64,000 nucleotides of DNA from Affinundibacterium flavidum (GTDB lineage Bacteria > Pseudomonadota > Gammaproteobacteria > Burkholderiales > Burkholderiaceae_D). Positions 7,602-18,385 of the stretch are shown one piece after another. The stretch lies in assembly GCF_014284175.1 (NCBI RefSeq), contig NZ_JACOGA010000004.1, positions 186,001-250,000 of the forward strand. The letters run 5' to 3'. The position numbers and the translations under genes are program-made. How positions within the stretch are numbered: the first letter of the stretch is position 1; every line of letters begins with the position of its first letter. The notes under the pieces are model-generated. The model was not told the origin of the DNA, made no database searches, and worked only from the letters and a program-made list of their open reading frames with translations.

Positions 7602-9122
7602 CTATTTGCGCGCAATCACGGCGTAGTCTTGTTCGCTGAAAAGGAATTTATTCAGGGTCTGAGCAACTTGACTGCCATCCGTCATATGCGCCCCTTCAGG
7701 GAAAGGATGGAGACGTTTAATTTCAACTTGGCGGAAACCACGCTGCTTCGCAATAAACTGTGCAACCTCCGGAACTATCGGCTTCAAATGCGTAGGGTCG
7801 AAATGAAAATTGCAAGCACCAATAATCAGATTCTCTGGATTCGGCGTTTCAAAAATCAGCAGACCGCCATCACTCAACGCCGCATACGCTGCATCAAACA
7901 GGGCGATCAAGGCCTCAAACGGTAAATGTTCAATAATATGAAATCCACTCACACCTGATAGACTGGATTTTTCTTGCTCGCGCAAAAATGCGATACCATC
8001 CGCGACTTTTGCTGCATAGCCCTTCTGCAGACAAGCCTCAACCATGCTGGTATTAGAATCAATTCCTATGGCTGGAATCCCAGATTCACTCAACAATTCC
8101 AACCATTCACCACGCCCACACCCAACGTCCACAAATAATTTTCTATTCTCCGCAGCTTGCCCAAGTATCTCGTCTAAATAGGGTAAATAAACTTCCTGGC
8201 GTCGCTTAATATCCGCCCGCATGCCACGAAACTGTTCTTCAAATTCGAGATAGAAAGCGGCTAAATCTGGCTTATCTGTTACATCATCTGTTGGCTGTGC
8301 TGCAGGTCTTTCTGCACCGTGCTGTGATTCATACGTATTGTCGTCTGTGGGCACGTATGACTGCACTCGCACCATTTTTTCCAATACATCCAGGCGCTGT
8401 AAGATTTGCTGGTGGTATTGCGTGTTGCTCAGTTGATCCTGAGTTTGCTCCTGAAATTGAGCCTGCGGGTAAGCACGCTGCACCACGTTAATCAAGTGCG
8501 TCAATTGTTTAAATTTGCGTGCAGTTTCTAACTGCTCTAGCTGCATCAAGCGATTGCCGATGTCAAAGTTTTCTAAATGACGCAACCGCGCTGCGCTTTG
8601 TACAGCCTCTAATTGATCAGTGCGTTGCGACATACTGTCAGTATACGGCTCTAACAAACTAATTCTATGATTTAAGCTTTGTATCTGCGCATGCAACAAA
8701 TTATTCTGTTGACGCAATACATCGATCGCAACGGTATGACGATAGCGCGTGAGTGGCAAGCGTAACAAAGCATTTAACCAGCCAAAACCATATCCTATAA
8801 CTGGCAAGGAACGCAGGCGAGTTTTCAATGCCAGGCTTGTATCAAACAGTGTGGCAACTCTGGCTTGAAGGTAGGGCATAAAGCCACGCGGCCACACTTT
8901 ACCTGGCTGCTCCTGTGGCAACGCGCAATGCAAGTTTTCTGGGCTAGGTGGAAACAAGGGTTTCTGTGCAAAAATATTTACTTCGATTTCGTCTGACGCG
9001 CTGCCTTGCTCAAGTCCAAGCTTACGCGTACCTTCGACATTTGATTGAATTCTTTGGCGAATCAAGGCATCTTCTGCATCAAGCTGCTGCTGTGTTTTCA
9101 TAATATAATTACTCTTCGCCAT
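7602..9122 (-). CDS. Coiled-coil class I SAM-dependent methyltransferase (possible glycan chain terminator)
   Basis: 506 residues. Residues about 130-255 are rich in heptad-like Leu/Gln/Glu patterns and probably form coiled coils. Residues about 285-506 form a class I methyltransferase: motif I is FVDVGCGRGEW (330-340), the acidic strand end is IGIDSN, and HIIEHLPFEAL and IFETPNPEN follow. Methyltransferases joined to coiled coils occur in ABC-transporter-dependent O-antigen systems, where WbdD methylates the non-reducing end and its coiled coil measures chain length. Here the order is coiled coil then methyltransferase, and I see no kinase domain, so it is an analogue at most. It is first of a minus-strand operon with the three-domain glycosyltransferase and acyltransferase, and its neighbour Wzt carries the tail domain that reads a capped chain end. 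An internal ATG at 9101 is an alternative start. Confidence 0.8.
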   Translation of the reverse strand: MAKSNYIMKTQQQLDAEDALIRQRIQSNVEGTRKLGLEQGSASDEIEVNIFAQKPLFPPSPENLHCALPQEQPGKVWPRGFMPYLQARVATLFDTSLALKTRLRSLPVIGYGFGWLNALLRLPLTRYRHTVAIDVLRQQNNLLHAQIQSLNHRISLLEPYTDSMSQRTDQLEAVQSAARLRHLENFDIGNRLMQLEQLETARKFKQLTHLINVVQRAYPQAQFQEQTQDQLSNTQYHQQILQRLDVLEKMVRVQSYVPTDDNTYESQHGAERPAAQPTDDVTDKPDLAAFYLEFEEQFRGMRADIKRRQEVYLPYLDEILGQAAENRKLFVDVGCGRGEWLELLSESGIPAIGIDSNTSMVEACLQKGYAAKVADGIAFLREQEKSSLSGVSGFHIIEHLPFEALIALFDAAYAALSDGGLLIFETPNPENLIIGACNFHFDPTHLKPIVPEVAQFIAKQRGFRQVEIKRLHPFPEGAHMTDGSQVAQTLNKFLFSEQDYAVIARK

Positions 9123-9429
9123 GATCTTCGACTTAACTCAATACAATGCGGCATCAATTTACGCCGCGCTGAAAATATCTCAGTATAAATGATCAGCCCA
9201 CTTGTTCGCTTTACTGATTTTATATTTCTACAATATTCAGACAATCTTCAACAAAGACCGGCTTAATCTGCATGTACAATAAGCGACTTTATTATTTGCC
9301 TTATTTCATCGAACTTTAAGCTGTCTGCACAGACAATCTGATCTGAAGCACAATACGCTCCAGCAAAATAATCAACACATCTGCAAATATCAGCAAAATA
9401 TCAATACGATTCAAATCTGAAGGAAGAGC
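9123..9429. promoter_or_regulatory. Divergent promoter region of the polysaccharide locus
   Basis: 307 bp, AT-rich, between the methyltransferase operon (minus) and manC (plus). It presumably holds both promoters. A clear Shine-Dalgarno (GAAGGAAG, about 9419-9426) precedes manC. Short direct repeats of the type CAGCAAAATA occur near 9361-9410. No strong operator or anti-terminator element (for example an ops/JUMPstart sequence) was recognised. Confidence 0.5.
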
Positions 9430-10881
9430 ATGTTACTTCAACCGGTAATTTTGTCGGGCGGTTCCGGCACTCGCTTGTGGCCATTGTCACGCGAAAAACA
9501 CCCTAAACAATTACTCTCGCTGTTTAACAACGAAACGATGTTACAAGCGACCGCGCAGCGCGTCAGAAGTTTTCAGGGTGAAATTGAAGTCAGTTCAAAA
9601 CTCATCGTCGTTTGCAATGAAGAATATCGCTTCATCACCGCAGAACAATTGCGCGAAATTGATTACCAGAATTGCGCTTTAATCTTAGAACCATTCGGAA
9701 AAAATACCGCACCAGCAGTCACCCTCGCCGCACTCAACGCCTGCAGTCAAGATCAAGACAGTGTGCTGCTGATCATGCCAGCGGATCATGTAATCGCTGA
9801 TGAAGAAAAATTTCATGCGGTGGTAGCAAATGGATTGCCGCAAGCATTGCAAGGTGCAATGGTCACATTTGGTATCGTACCAACCCGACCTGAAACTGGT
9901 TATGGTTACATAGAAGTCGGCGAGTCTATCGATGGCGGCGCACCAGTCGCACTGAAAAATTTCGTCGAAAAACCTACGCACGAAGTCGCGCAACAATACG
10001 TAGCAAGTGGCAACTATGTCTGGAATAGCGGCATCTTTATGATGCGTGCCAGCGTCTGGCTCAAAGCAATTCAGCATTTCAATCTGCCTATGTATCTAGC
10101 CTGCGAAAAATCAATTCAGGAAGCCAAGATTGATTGTGATTTTGTACGAATCGATAAAGCTGCTTTTGCTGAATGCCCATCCGACTCTATCGATTACGCG
10201 GTGATGGAAAAATTAGCCAACACGCCTGAACTCGGCATACGCGGCTGTGTTGTCCCTTTCGATGCGGGCTGGTCTGATGTCGGCGCATGGGATGCGGTCT
10301 GGCAAGTCTCAGACAAAGACGAGCAAGGCAACTCGGTGCGCGGCGATGTTTTAATGGAAGACTCGAAAGACTGTTTGGTGATTTCGGATAGCCGACTTGT
10401 CGCATGTTTAGGTCTACACGATGTCATTGTGGTCGAAACACCGGACGCAGTCTTAGTCACGAACAAGCAAAACACCTGCAATATCAAACGCATCATTACG
10501 CGCCTCAAAGATAATAATTATCTGCAGACCGATAATCATCGCAAGGTGTATCGTCCGTGGGGTCATTACGATTCCGTCGATAGCGGAGAACACTTTCAAG
10601 TCAAGCGCATCGTCGTCAAACCGGGCGGCAGTCTGTCGATGCAAATGCACCATCACCGCGCCGAACATTGGATCGTCGTATCTGGTTCGGCCCGTGTCAC
10701 ACGTGGTGACGACATCTTGCACTTGAGCGCAAACCAGTCTACGTATATCCCACTCGGTGTTAAACACAGATTAGAAAATATCGGCACGATCGATCTGGAA
10801 GTAGTCGAAGTACAATCGGGCACTTATCTGGGTGAAGATGACATCGTTCGTTTTGGCGATATTTACGGACGCGTTGAATAA
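9430..10881 (+). CDS. manC: Mannose-1-phosphate guanylyltransferase / mannose-6-phosphate isomerase
   Basis: 483 residues, the normal length of the bifunctional ManC/AlgA/CpsB/WbpW family. The N-terminal nucleotidyltransferase (about 1-290) has the signature GGSGTRLWPLSREKHPKQ, then LIMPADHVI and the sugar-phosphate motif NFVEKPT. The C-terminal type II isomerase cupin (about 330-478) has the metal-binding segment QMHHHRAEHWIVVSG. The protein makes GDP-mannose in the cytoplasm from mannose-1-phosphate, and its isomerase part can supply mannose-6-phosphate from fructose-6-phosphate. It heads the manC-wzm-wzt plus-strand operon. GDP-mannose is the substrate of the Gmd encoded at the other end of the locus. 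No phosphomannomutase gene is in the window, so that step must be encoded elsewhere. Confidence 0.95.
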   Translation: MLLQPVILSGGSGTRLWPLSREKHPKQLLSLFNNETMLQATAQRVRSFQGEIEVSSKLIVVCNEEYRFITAEQLREIDYQNCALILEPFGKNTAPAVTLAALNACSQDQDSVLLIMPADHVIADEEKFHAVVANGLPQALQGAMVTFGIVPTRPETGYGYIEVGESIDGGAPVALKNFVEKPTHEVAQQYVASGNYVWNSGIFMMRASVWLKAIQHFNLPMYLACEKSIQEAKIDCDFVRIDKAAFAECPSDSIDYAVMEKLANTPELGIRGCVVPFDAGWSDVGAWDAVWQVSDKDEQGNSVRGDVLMEDSKDCLVISDSRLVACLGLHDVIVVETPDAVLVTNKQNTCNIKRIITRLKDNNYLQTDNHRKVYRPWGHYDSVDSGEHFQVKRIVVKPGGSLSMQMHHHRAEHWIVVSGSARVTRGDDILHLSANQSTYIPLGVKHRLENIGTIDLEVVEVQSGTYLGEDDIVRFGDIYGRVE

Positions 10882-10941
10882 GGCCTGACTGATTTACTTC
10901 ATGCTGACACTAATTTCTTTTCCAGAATTGCGAGTTCTTAA

Positions 10942-11736
10942 TTGAAAGCCCTCTTAGTTTCTATCTGGGCGTTCCGGCATTTTATGCTGTCGTCTATCAA
11001 GGCCGAATTTCGCGGTCGCTTTGCACGCAGTAAATTAGGTGCCCTATGGATGATCTTAAATCCGCTAGCGCAGGCGACGATATTTGCCATCGTATTATCA
11101 GAAGTATTGGCAACCAAATTACCTCACGTTGATAGCAAGACAGCCTATGCGGTGTATCTGATGGCGGGCACTGCAGCATGGGGATTATTTGCGGAAATCG
11201 TCACCCGTTGCAGCACCGTATTTATTGATTACGCCAATACCTTAAAAAAAATTGCCTTCCCGCGCATCTGCCTGCCATTAATCGTCGGTGGTAGCGCATT
11301 GCTTAATCACTGCCTGTTGTTGTTGGCGATTTTGTTCGTATTTCTATTTCTGGGTCATCCCCCAAATCTGGCATGGTTGACGCTTCCTATCGGTATGCTC
11401 TTAATCGTCTTGTTTGCATTTGGATTGGGTATCTTGCTTGGTTTACTCAATGTATTTTCGCGCGACGTGGGGCAGGTTATGACCATCGTCATGCAATTAT
11501 GGTTTTGGTTGACGCCGGTAGTTTATACGGCAGATAGTTTACCGAAACGTTTTAGTTTTATTTTAGGTGTCAATCCTATGTCTAGTCTGGTAAAAATTTA
11601 TCAGGACGCTTTGCTCTACGGAAGATTTCCAGCCTGGGAAAATCTGCTGACGCCATTCGCGATTGGTGCAGGATTATTTCTCTTCGCGTTTTGGATTTTC
11701 CGTCGCGCTAGTGCGGATTTGGTGGATGCATTATGA
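10942..11736 (+). CDS. wzm: Polysaccharide ABC exporter, membrane subunit (Wzm type)
   Basis: 264 residues with about six membrane segments, an ABC-2 type permease. The N-terminus (FRGRFARSKLGALWMILNPL) is the cytoplasmic amphipathic segment typical of Wzm/KpsM/RfbA permeases, and the C-terminal half has WFWLTPVVYTADSLP and a NPMSSLVKIYQD segment, also typical. The start is a TTG at 10942; the next in-frame ATG, at residue 15, would remove conserved N-terminal sequence. It is followed by wzt with a 4-bp ATGA overlap, so the two subunits are made together. It would move the undecaprenyl-linked polymer across the inner membrane. The gene symbol is by family and context. Confidence 0.92.
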   Translation: MKALLVSIWAFRHFMLSSIKAEFRGRFARSKLGALWMILNPLAQATIFAIVLSEVLATKLPHVDSKTAYAVYLMAGTAAWGLFAEIVTRCSTVFIDYANTLKKIAFPRICLPLIVGGSALLNHCLLLLAILFVFLFLGHPPNLAWLTLPIGMLLIVLFAFGLGILLGLLNVFSRDVGQVMTIVMQLWFWLTPVVYTADSLPKRFSFILGVNPMSSLVKIYQDALLYGRFPAWENLLTPFAIGAGLFLFAFWIFRRASADLVDAL

Positions 11737-12995
11737 GTCAGGCGAATCACAGCGTATTAAACATTGATGGCGTAGGTAAATGCTATGCCAAATACCATGG
11801 CAATTTTTCACGCCTACTCAACTGGATGGGTTTAAACGTCCAACCAGCCTATGAATATTGGGCCAATAAGGACATTAGTTTCACAGTACAAACCGGTCAG
11901 GCGATTGCGATCATTGGTCAGAATGGTGCCGGCAAAAGTACCTTACTGAAAATGATTACTGGCACAGTGCGCCCGACGCAAGGCAGCATTACGGTGAATG
12001 GACGTATCAGCGCCATGCTGGAATTAGGCTTAGGATTTAATCCCGAATTCACTGGTCGTCAAAACGCATATATGGCGGGCGGCTTGATGGGACTGAGCAA
12101 TCAAGAGCTCGATCAATTAATGCCCGGCATTGAAGCCTTTGCCGAGATCGGTGATTTTTTCGATCAGGCATTACGCGTCTATTCTAGCGGTATGCAGGCG
12201 CGATTGGCATTTGCGGTTGCTACTGCGGTGCGCCCTGACATTCTGATTGTCGATGAAATTTTGTCGGTGGGTGATAGCTATTTTCAACACAAAAGTTTTG
12301 ACCGCATCCGTCAGTTCAAAGCTCAAGGGACTTCCATTATTTTGGTAACGCACGGCATGGGTGATGTTCGTTCTCTGTGTGATCACGTCGTTTTGATCGA
12401 TCAGGGACATATGCTCAAGCAAGGTGCGCCAGATGAGGTTGTCGATTTTTATAACGCATTAATCGCGAAAAAAGAAAATGAAAAACTCGCGATTGAACAA
12501 AGTCGTGATGCGCAAGGATGGCTAAAAACACGTTCAGGTTCTGGCACAGCCGTCGTCAAACGCCTGCAATTACTCGATCAAAAAACCGACACTGAAGTAG
12601 CTGCAGCGCAAGTTGGGCAAGCAGTTAAATTAGTCTGCGAAGTCGAGGTATTGGATGAGATTCCTGAGTTAGTGTTAGGAATGATGTTGCGCGACAAACA
12701 AGGCAGTGTGATCTGGGGTAGCAATACTTGGCATACCGGTCAATTGCAAGCGAATTTACAAGCTGGCGATAGTTTACGTTTTGTATTGCCGTTTGACTGC
12801 AATCTTGGTGCGGGTTCTTACTCAGTCACAACTGCCTTAACTCGTGGCGAGTCACATCTGGATCAAAACTTTGAATGGTCAGACAATCTATTGGTGTTTG
12901 ATGTCATTAACGTCGACAAAGACTTCTTCATTGGCAGTCATTGGTTGAATACTAAATTCATTGTGGATGTACAGAAGAAATCGGAAACAAGCTAA
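11733..12995 (+). CDS. wzt: Polysaccharide ABC exporter, ATPase with C-terminal carbohydrate-binding domain (Wzt type)
   Basis: 420 residues. The ATPase part (about 1-245) has Walker A GQNGAGKST, ABC signature YSSGMQARL and Walker B ILIVDEIL. The extra C-terminal part (about 265-420) is a beta-rich Wzt_C domain, starting at RSGSGTAVVKRLQLLD and containing VLGMMLRDKQGSVIWGSNT. In family members such as E. coli O9a Wzt this domain binds the capped end of the finished chain and makes export dependent on capping. KpsT-like ATPases for capsules lack it. Its presence next to a methyltransferase gene supports a chain-end modification plus export mechanism. It is cotranscribed with wzm. Confidence 0.93.
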   Translation: MSQANHSVLNIDGVGKCYAKYHGNFSRLLNWMGLNVQPAYEYWANKDISFTVQTGQAIAIIGQNGAGKSTLLKMITGTVRPTQGSITVNGRISAMLELGLGFNPEFTGRQNAYMAGGLMGLSNQELDQLMPGIEAFAEIGDFFDQALRVYSSGMQARLAFAVATAVRPDILIVDEILSVGDSYFQHKSFDRIRQFKAQGTSIILVTHGMGDVRSLCDHVVLIDQGHMLKQGAPDEVVDFYNALIAKKENEKLAIEQSRDAQGWLKTRSGSGTAVVKRLQLLDQKTDTEVAAAQVGQAVKLVCEVEVLDEIPELVLGMMLRDKQGSVIWGSNTWHTGQLQANLQAGDSLRFVLPFDCNLGAGSYSVTTALTRGESHLDQNFEWSDNLLVFDVINVDKDFFIGSHWLNTKFIVDVQKKSETS

Positions 12996-13037
12996 TCGTC
13001 AAAAGTTGCGTTGTTTAGTCAATTTACATTCACGAAC

Positions 13038-14156
13038 TTATGCTCGCTTTGTAAGCAATTGTTGATAAAGCGTCTGATAACTGCGCGCCATTCGCTCGGC
13101 GGTAAAGCATTCTGCATAACGCTGCGCCGCTTGCTTACCCATCTGCTGTGCTTGCGCTGGATTCTCTAGCAAATACTGCATTGCTTGCCGAAATGCCTGT
13201 GGATCGCTAGCAGGCACGACCAGACCGGTTTGTTGATGCACATTCACGTAGGAAGTACCGGTTCCGATCTCACAAGAAATCATAGGCTTACCGAACATAG
13301 CCGCTTCCAGCAAAGTGATGCCAAACGCCTCAGAACGTAGGTGGGATGGGAACGCCAATCCGTAGCAGAGCTGCATCAAAGCGACTTTGTCTTCTTCTGG
13401 CAAAGCCCCAAGAAAATGCACATTCTGCAAACCCAGACTCTGTGCCTGTCGCTTCAGCTCTGCTTCGACCGGACCATCTCCCAAAATCACGACAGGGATT
13501 TGCGTGCCAGCCACGGCCTCAAGTAAAACATGCAAGCCTTTGTAGTAGCGCAGCATACCGACGAACAAGAAAAATGGTGCAGGGAATCGTGCTTGCCACT
13601 GATCCAACAAATTACGGGAAGGGGTTGGATAAATTGCTGCATCCAAACCATAGGTGATCACTTCGGTTTTTTCCCGATAGCGCGCCAAAGTCGCACTGGT
13701 CGCCAGATAATTGGGCGAGGTTGCGACTATCTTATCGACACTATTTAAGAATTGATTCTGCAATGGCTGATACAGCTTAAACAAATGCTTTTGGCGCACT
13801 ATGTCGGAGTGATAAGTGACCACACTAGGCTTCTTGATCTGACAGGCGAAATGCGCAATGTCCATGAAGGGCCACGGAAAATGATAATGAATAACATCGG
13901 CCGTTTTTGCTAATTGCTTCAAACGGGAAAATGCCGACCATGAAAACCCAGTCGAAGCAATTTCAATATTCAAAGGCACACGATGCACGGCATGTCCTTC
14001 AAACTCTAGTTCCAACTCGTGCTTTTCACGTGTCAGAGTCAACACTTCCGCTTGGATACCCAGACGTGCGGAACCCGTCACCATTTGCCGTATGACTTGT
14101 TCTACACCACCAAAACTATCGGGATAGTAGGTGCGATAAAAATGAAGTATTTTCAT
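13038..14156 (-). CDS. GT4 family glycosyltransferase
   Basis: 372 residues, normal single-domain GT-B length. The N-terminal domain starts MKILHFYRTYYPDSFGGVEQ, a common start of GT4 enzymes. The C-terminal domain has FVGMLRYYKGLHVLLEA and the donor-binding E-x7-E region EAFGITLLEAAMFGKP. It lies last in the gmd-rmd-GT-GT minus-strand series, 82 bp after the previous gene, and faces wzt convergently. By analogy with WbpX/WbpY/WbpZ of the Pseudomonas A-band locus it would add mannose or D-rhamnose residues to a lipid-linked acceptor; which one cannot be read from sequence. It is probably soluble or peripheral on the inner face of the inner membrane. Confidence 0.88.
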   Translation of the reverse strand: MKILHFYRTYYPDSFGGVEQVIRQMVTGSARLGIQAEVLTLTREKHELELEFEGHAVHRVPLNIEIASTGFSWSAFSRLKQLAKTADVIHYHFPWPFMDIAHFACQIKKPSVVTYHSDIVRQKHLFKLYQPLQNQFLNSVDKIVATSPNYLATSATLARYREKTEVITYGLDAAIYPTPSRNLLDQWQARFPAPFFLFVGMLRYYKGLHVLLEAVAGTQIPVVILGDGPVEAELKRQAQSLGLQNVHFLGALPEEDKVALMQLCYGLAFPSHLRSEAFGITLLEAAMFGKPMISCEIGTGTSYVNVHQQTGLVVPASDPQAFRQAMQYLLENPAQAQQMGKQAAQRYAECFTAERMARSYQTLYQQLLTKRA

Positions 14157-14238
14157 TCTTGACTATTTTTCTGACAACTCGCTGTGAGTGATTTCGCAGT
14201 AAATGATCTTGCGGTAAATGATCGATCAAAGGCCAATA

Positions 14239-15467
14239 TCAACACCGTGAAACGGCTTGATAGGCCGCGACTGTATTATTTACGCACGCATCCCAACTCA
14301 ATTCTTTAGCACGCATCAGTCCGCGTGTGATCGCTTGCAGGCGCCATGCTTCATCTTCTAATCCGCGCATCAGTGCAGTACGAATATCGTCCTGATCCGC
14401 TGGATTCACCAGCAAAGCAGCGCCTGCCGCGACCTCGGGCATCGAAGACGTATCCGATGTCAACACCGGCACGCCGCTCGCCATCGCTTCGGCAATCGGT
14501 AATCCAAATCCTTCATACCACGATGGATAAGTAAACAAACGACAGCCCGCATACAAATACGGTAAGGCATTTTGCCCGACAAAACCAAGGTACTTCAACC
14601 ATCCTTCCGCTTCACCTTGCAGTATCGCAGCATGGATAGCACCGCTCTCCCAGCCTCGTCCACCCGCAAGCACTAAAGGCCAGCGTTGCTTCACGGCGAG
14701 CGGTAAAGCGCGATAGGCGGCAATTAAATTTTGTAAGTTCTTGCGCGGTTCTATGGTCGATACAAATAAGGAATACGTATTCGTTTGCAAACCAAATTTA
14801 CTTAACACTGGTAGCAATTCTGACTCGGAGCGGGGGAAATAGATCGGATCAACACCTAGCAACACTGTTCTAACTTTTTGTTCAGGCAATTTGAATTGTT
14901 CGATCAATTCACGACGTATCGCTTCTGAATCAGTCAAGACCAAATTGGCACGCTCGATTGAAGTCGGAATGGTCACTCGCATGCGTTCAACTCGCGCTTT
15001 CGGATGCCATTGCGGATAACGATAAATCGAAAGATCATGAATCGTTAACACGGTCGGCAAATGTGTTTGTGGCACAAAATAATTGGGACCGTGAAAAACA
15101 CCCTCTTTGACTTTATTTAATTTTCCTGCGACTAAGCCTGGCATCAACTTGCCATATAGGCGCGAAACGATAGGAATTTGACCAAAATGGCGACGCCATT
15201 GCGCGGGAATATTTTCCAGGCGTTGCCGAATTCTGCCTTTATGATTTAATTCGGCGGTGGTAGGAGTAGAGCTTGATTGACCCGATTCTAGCGACGTACT
15301 GACACCACTAGCTGGTTCAATTATCGGCAATTCTGTCCAACGTCCATCCGACATGAAGCGCATAGATTCAACCGCAGGGTGTGCCGGAGCGCGGGTTGCT
15401 AATTCCCACGCATAACGTCCTATCCCTGCCAGTGGTGCGTGAATCGCCTCTATCGAGAGGATGACTT

Positions 15468-15471
<4 letters not shown>
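14239..15471 (-). CDS. GT4 family glycosyltransferase
   Basis: 410 residues. The N-terminus ILSIEAIHAPLAGIGRYAW is typical of mannosyl/rhamnosyl GT4 enzymes. A Ser/Thr-rich insertion (about 50-80) is not conserved in character. The C-terminal domain has FVSTIEPRKNLQNLIAAY and YEGFGLPIAEAMASGVPVL, with the donor-binding glutamates intact. The start is a TTG at 15471 that overlaps the rmd stop by 4 bp (TTGA), so it is translationally coupled to rmd. This ties it to GDP-D-rhamnose use. The exact linkage is unknown. Confidence 0.9.
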
Positions 15472-17523
<2,052 letters not shown>

Positions 17524-17684
17524 TTAACGCTATAACGAATATTTCCACGTTGCGCTTACTAATTCTGTGATGGTCATCACATTTGATCAGTATACCTGCA
17601 CTTAGTGTTGCCAATAGTAATTTTTTGTCATTTATTTGTAAGCAAATACTGCAATTACTTTAAATTGGACTATTTTTATTGAGA

Positions 17685-18350
17685 TTAAAGCACTCCGTAT
17701 TTTTGCCGATAGTTGGCAACCGCATCTTTGAATTGGCTTAACCGAGCATCTGCATTTTCGGCTGACAAACAAGCAAATAAATCATTCAGGTTGGCAATGG
17801 CAATCACTGGGATACCGTAGCTGCGACTCACTTCTTGTACCGCAGAATTCGCGGATAAGGCATCGTCTGCCCCCACCCGCTCCATACGATCAAGCGCGAT
17901 CAAAACCGCTGCCGGTTCGGCACCTGCTGCACGAATTAATTCCACAGACTCGCGCACTGATGTCCCAGCTGAAATTACGTCGTCAATAATCACAATACGA
18001 CCTGCCAATTTCGCACCAACGATAGTGCCACCTTCTCCATGATCTTTAGCTTCTTTGCGATTGTAGGCGAACGGCACGTTCCTGCCCTTATTCGCCAGAG
18101 CAACCGCCGTGGCCGATGCCAGAGTGATGCCTTTATAAGCAGGACCAAACAGCATATCGAACGCAATACCAGAATCAAGTAAGGTCTGCGCATAAAAATT
18201 GGCAACTTTGCCTAAATTGGCACCATCGTTAAATAGACCAGCATTAAAGAAGTACGGCGAAGTGCGCCCTGCTTTGGTAACAAATTCCCCAAAGCGAATC
18301 ACTTGGGCATCAACAGCAAAACGAATAAATTCTTCGGTTAAAGCAGTCAC
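17685..18350 (-). CDS. pyrE: Orotate phosphoribosyltransferase
   Basis: 221 residues, normal for bacterial PyrE. The PRPP-binding motif is IVIIDDVISAGTS, and the catalytic loop is YNRKEAKDHGEGG. It joins orotate and PRPP to give orotidine-5'-phosphate in pyrimidine synthesis. The start is a GTG at 18350 preceded by AAGGA at a good distance; no better ATG exists. It is a housekeeping gene lying within glycan genes, with gmd downstream and a 992-residue glycosyltransferase upstream on the same strand. Confidence 0.96.
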   Translation of the reverse strand: MTALTEEFIRFAVDAQVIRFGEFVTKAGRTSPYFFNAGLFNDGANLGKVANFYAQTLLDSGIAFDMLFGPAYKGITLASATAVALANKGRNVPFAYNRKEAKDHGEGGTIVGAKLAGRIVIIDDVISAGTSVRESVELIRAAGAEPAAVLIALDRMERVGADDALSANSAVQEVSRSYGIPVIAIANLNDLFACLSAENADARLSQFKDAVANYRQKYGVL

Positions 18351-18385
18351 AATAAATTCCTTTCACTCTATTTGAGTGTTGATAT

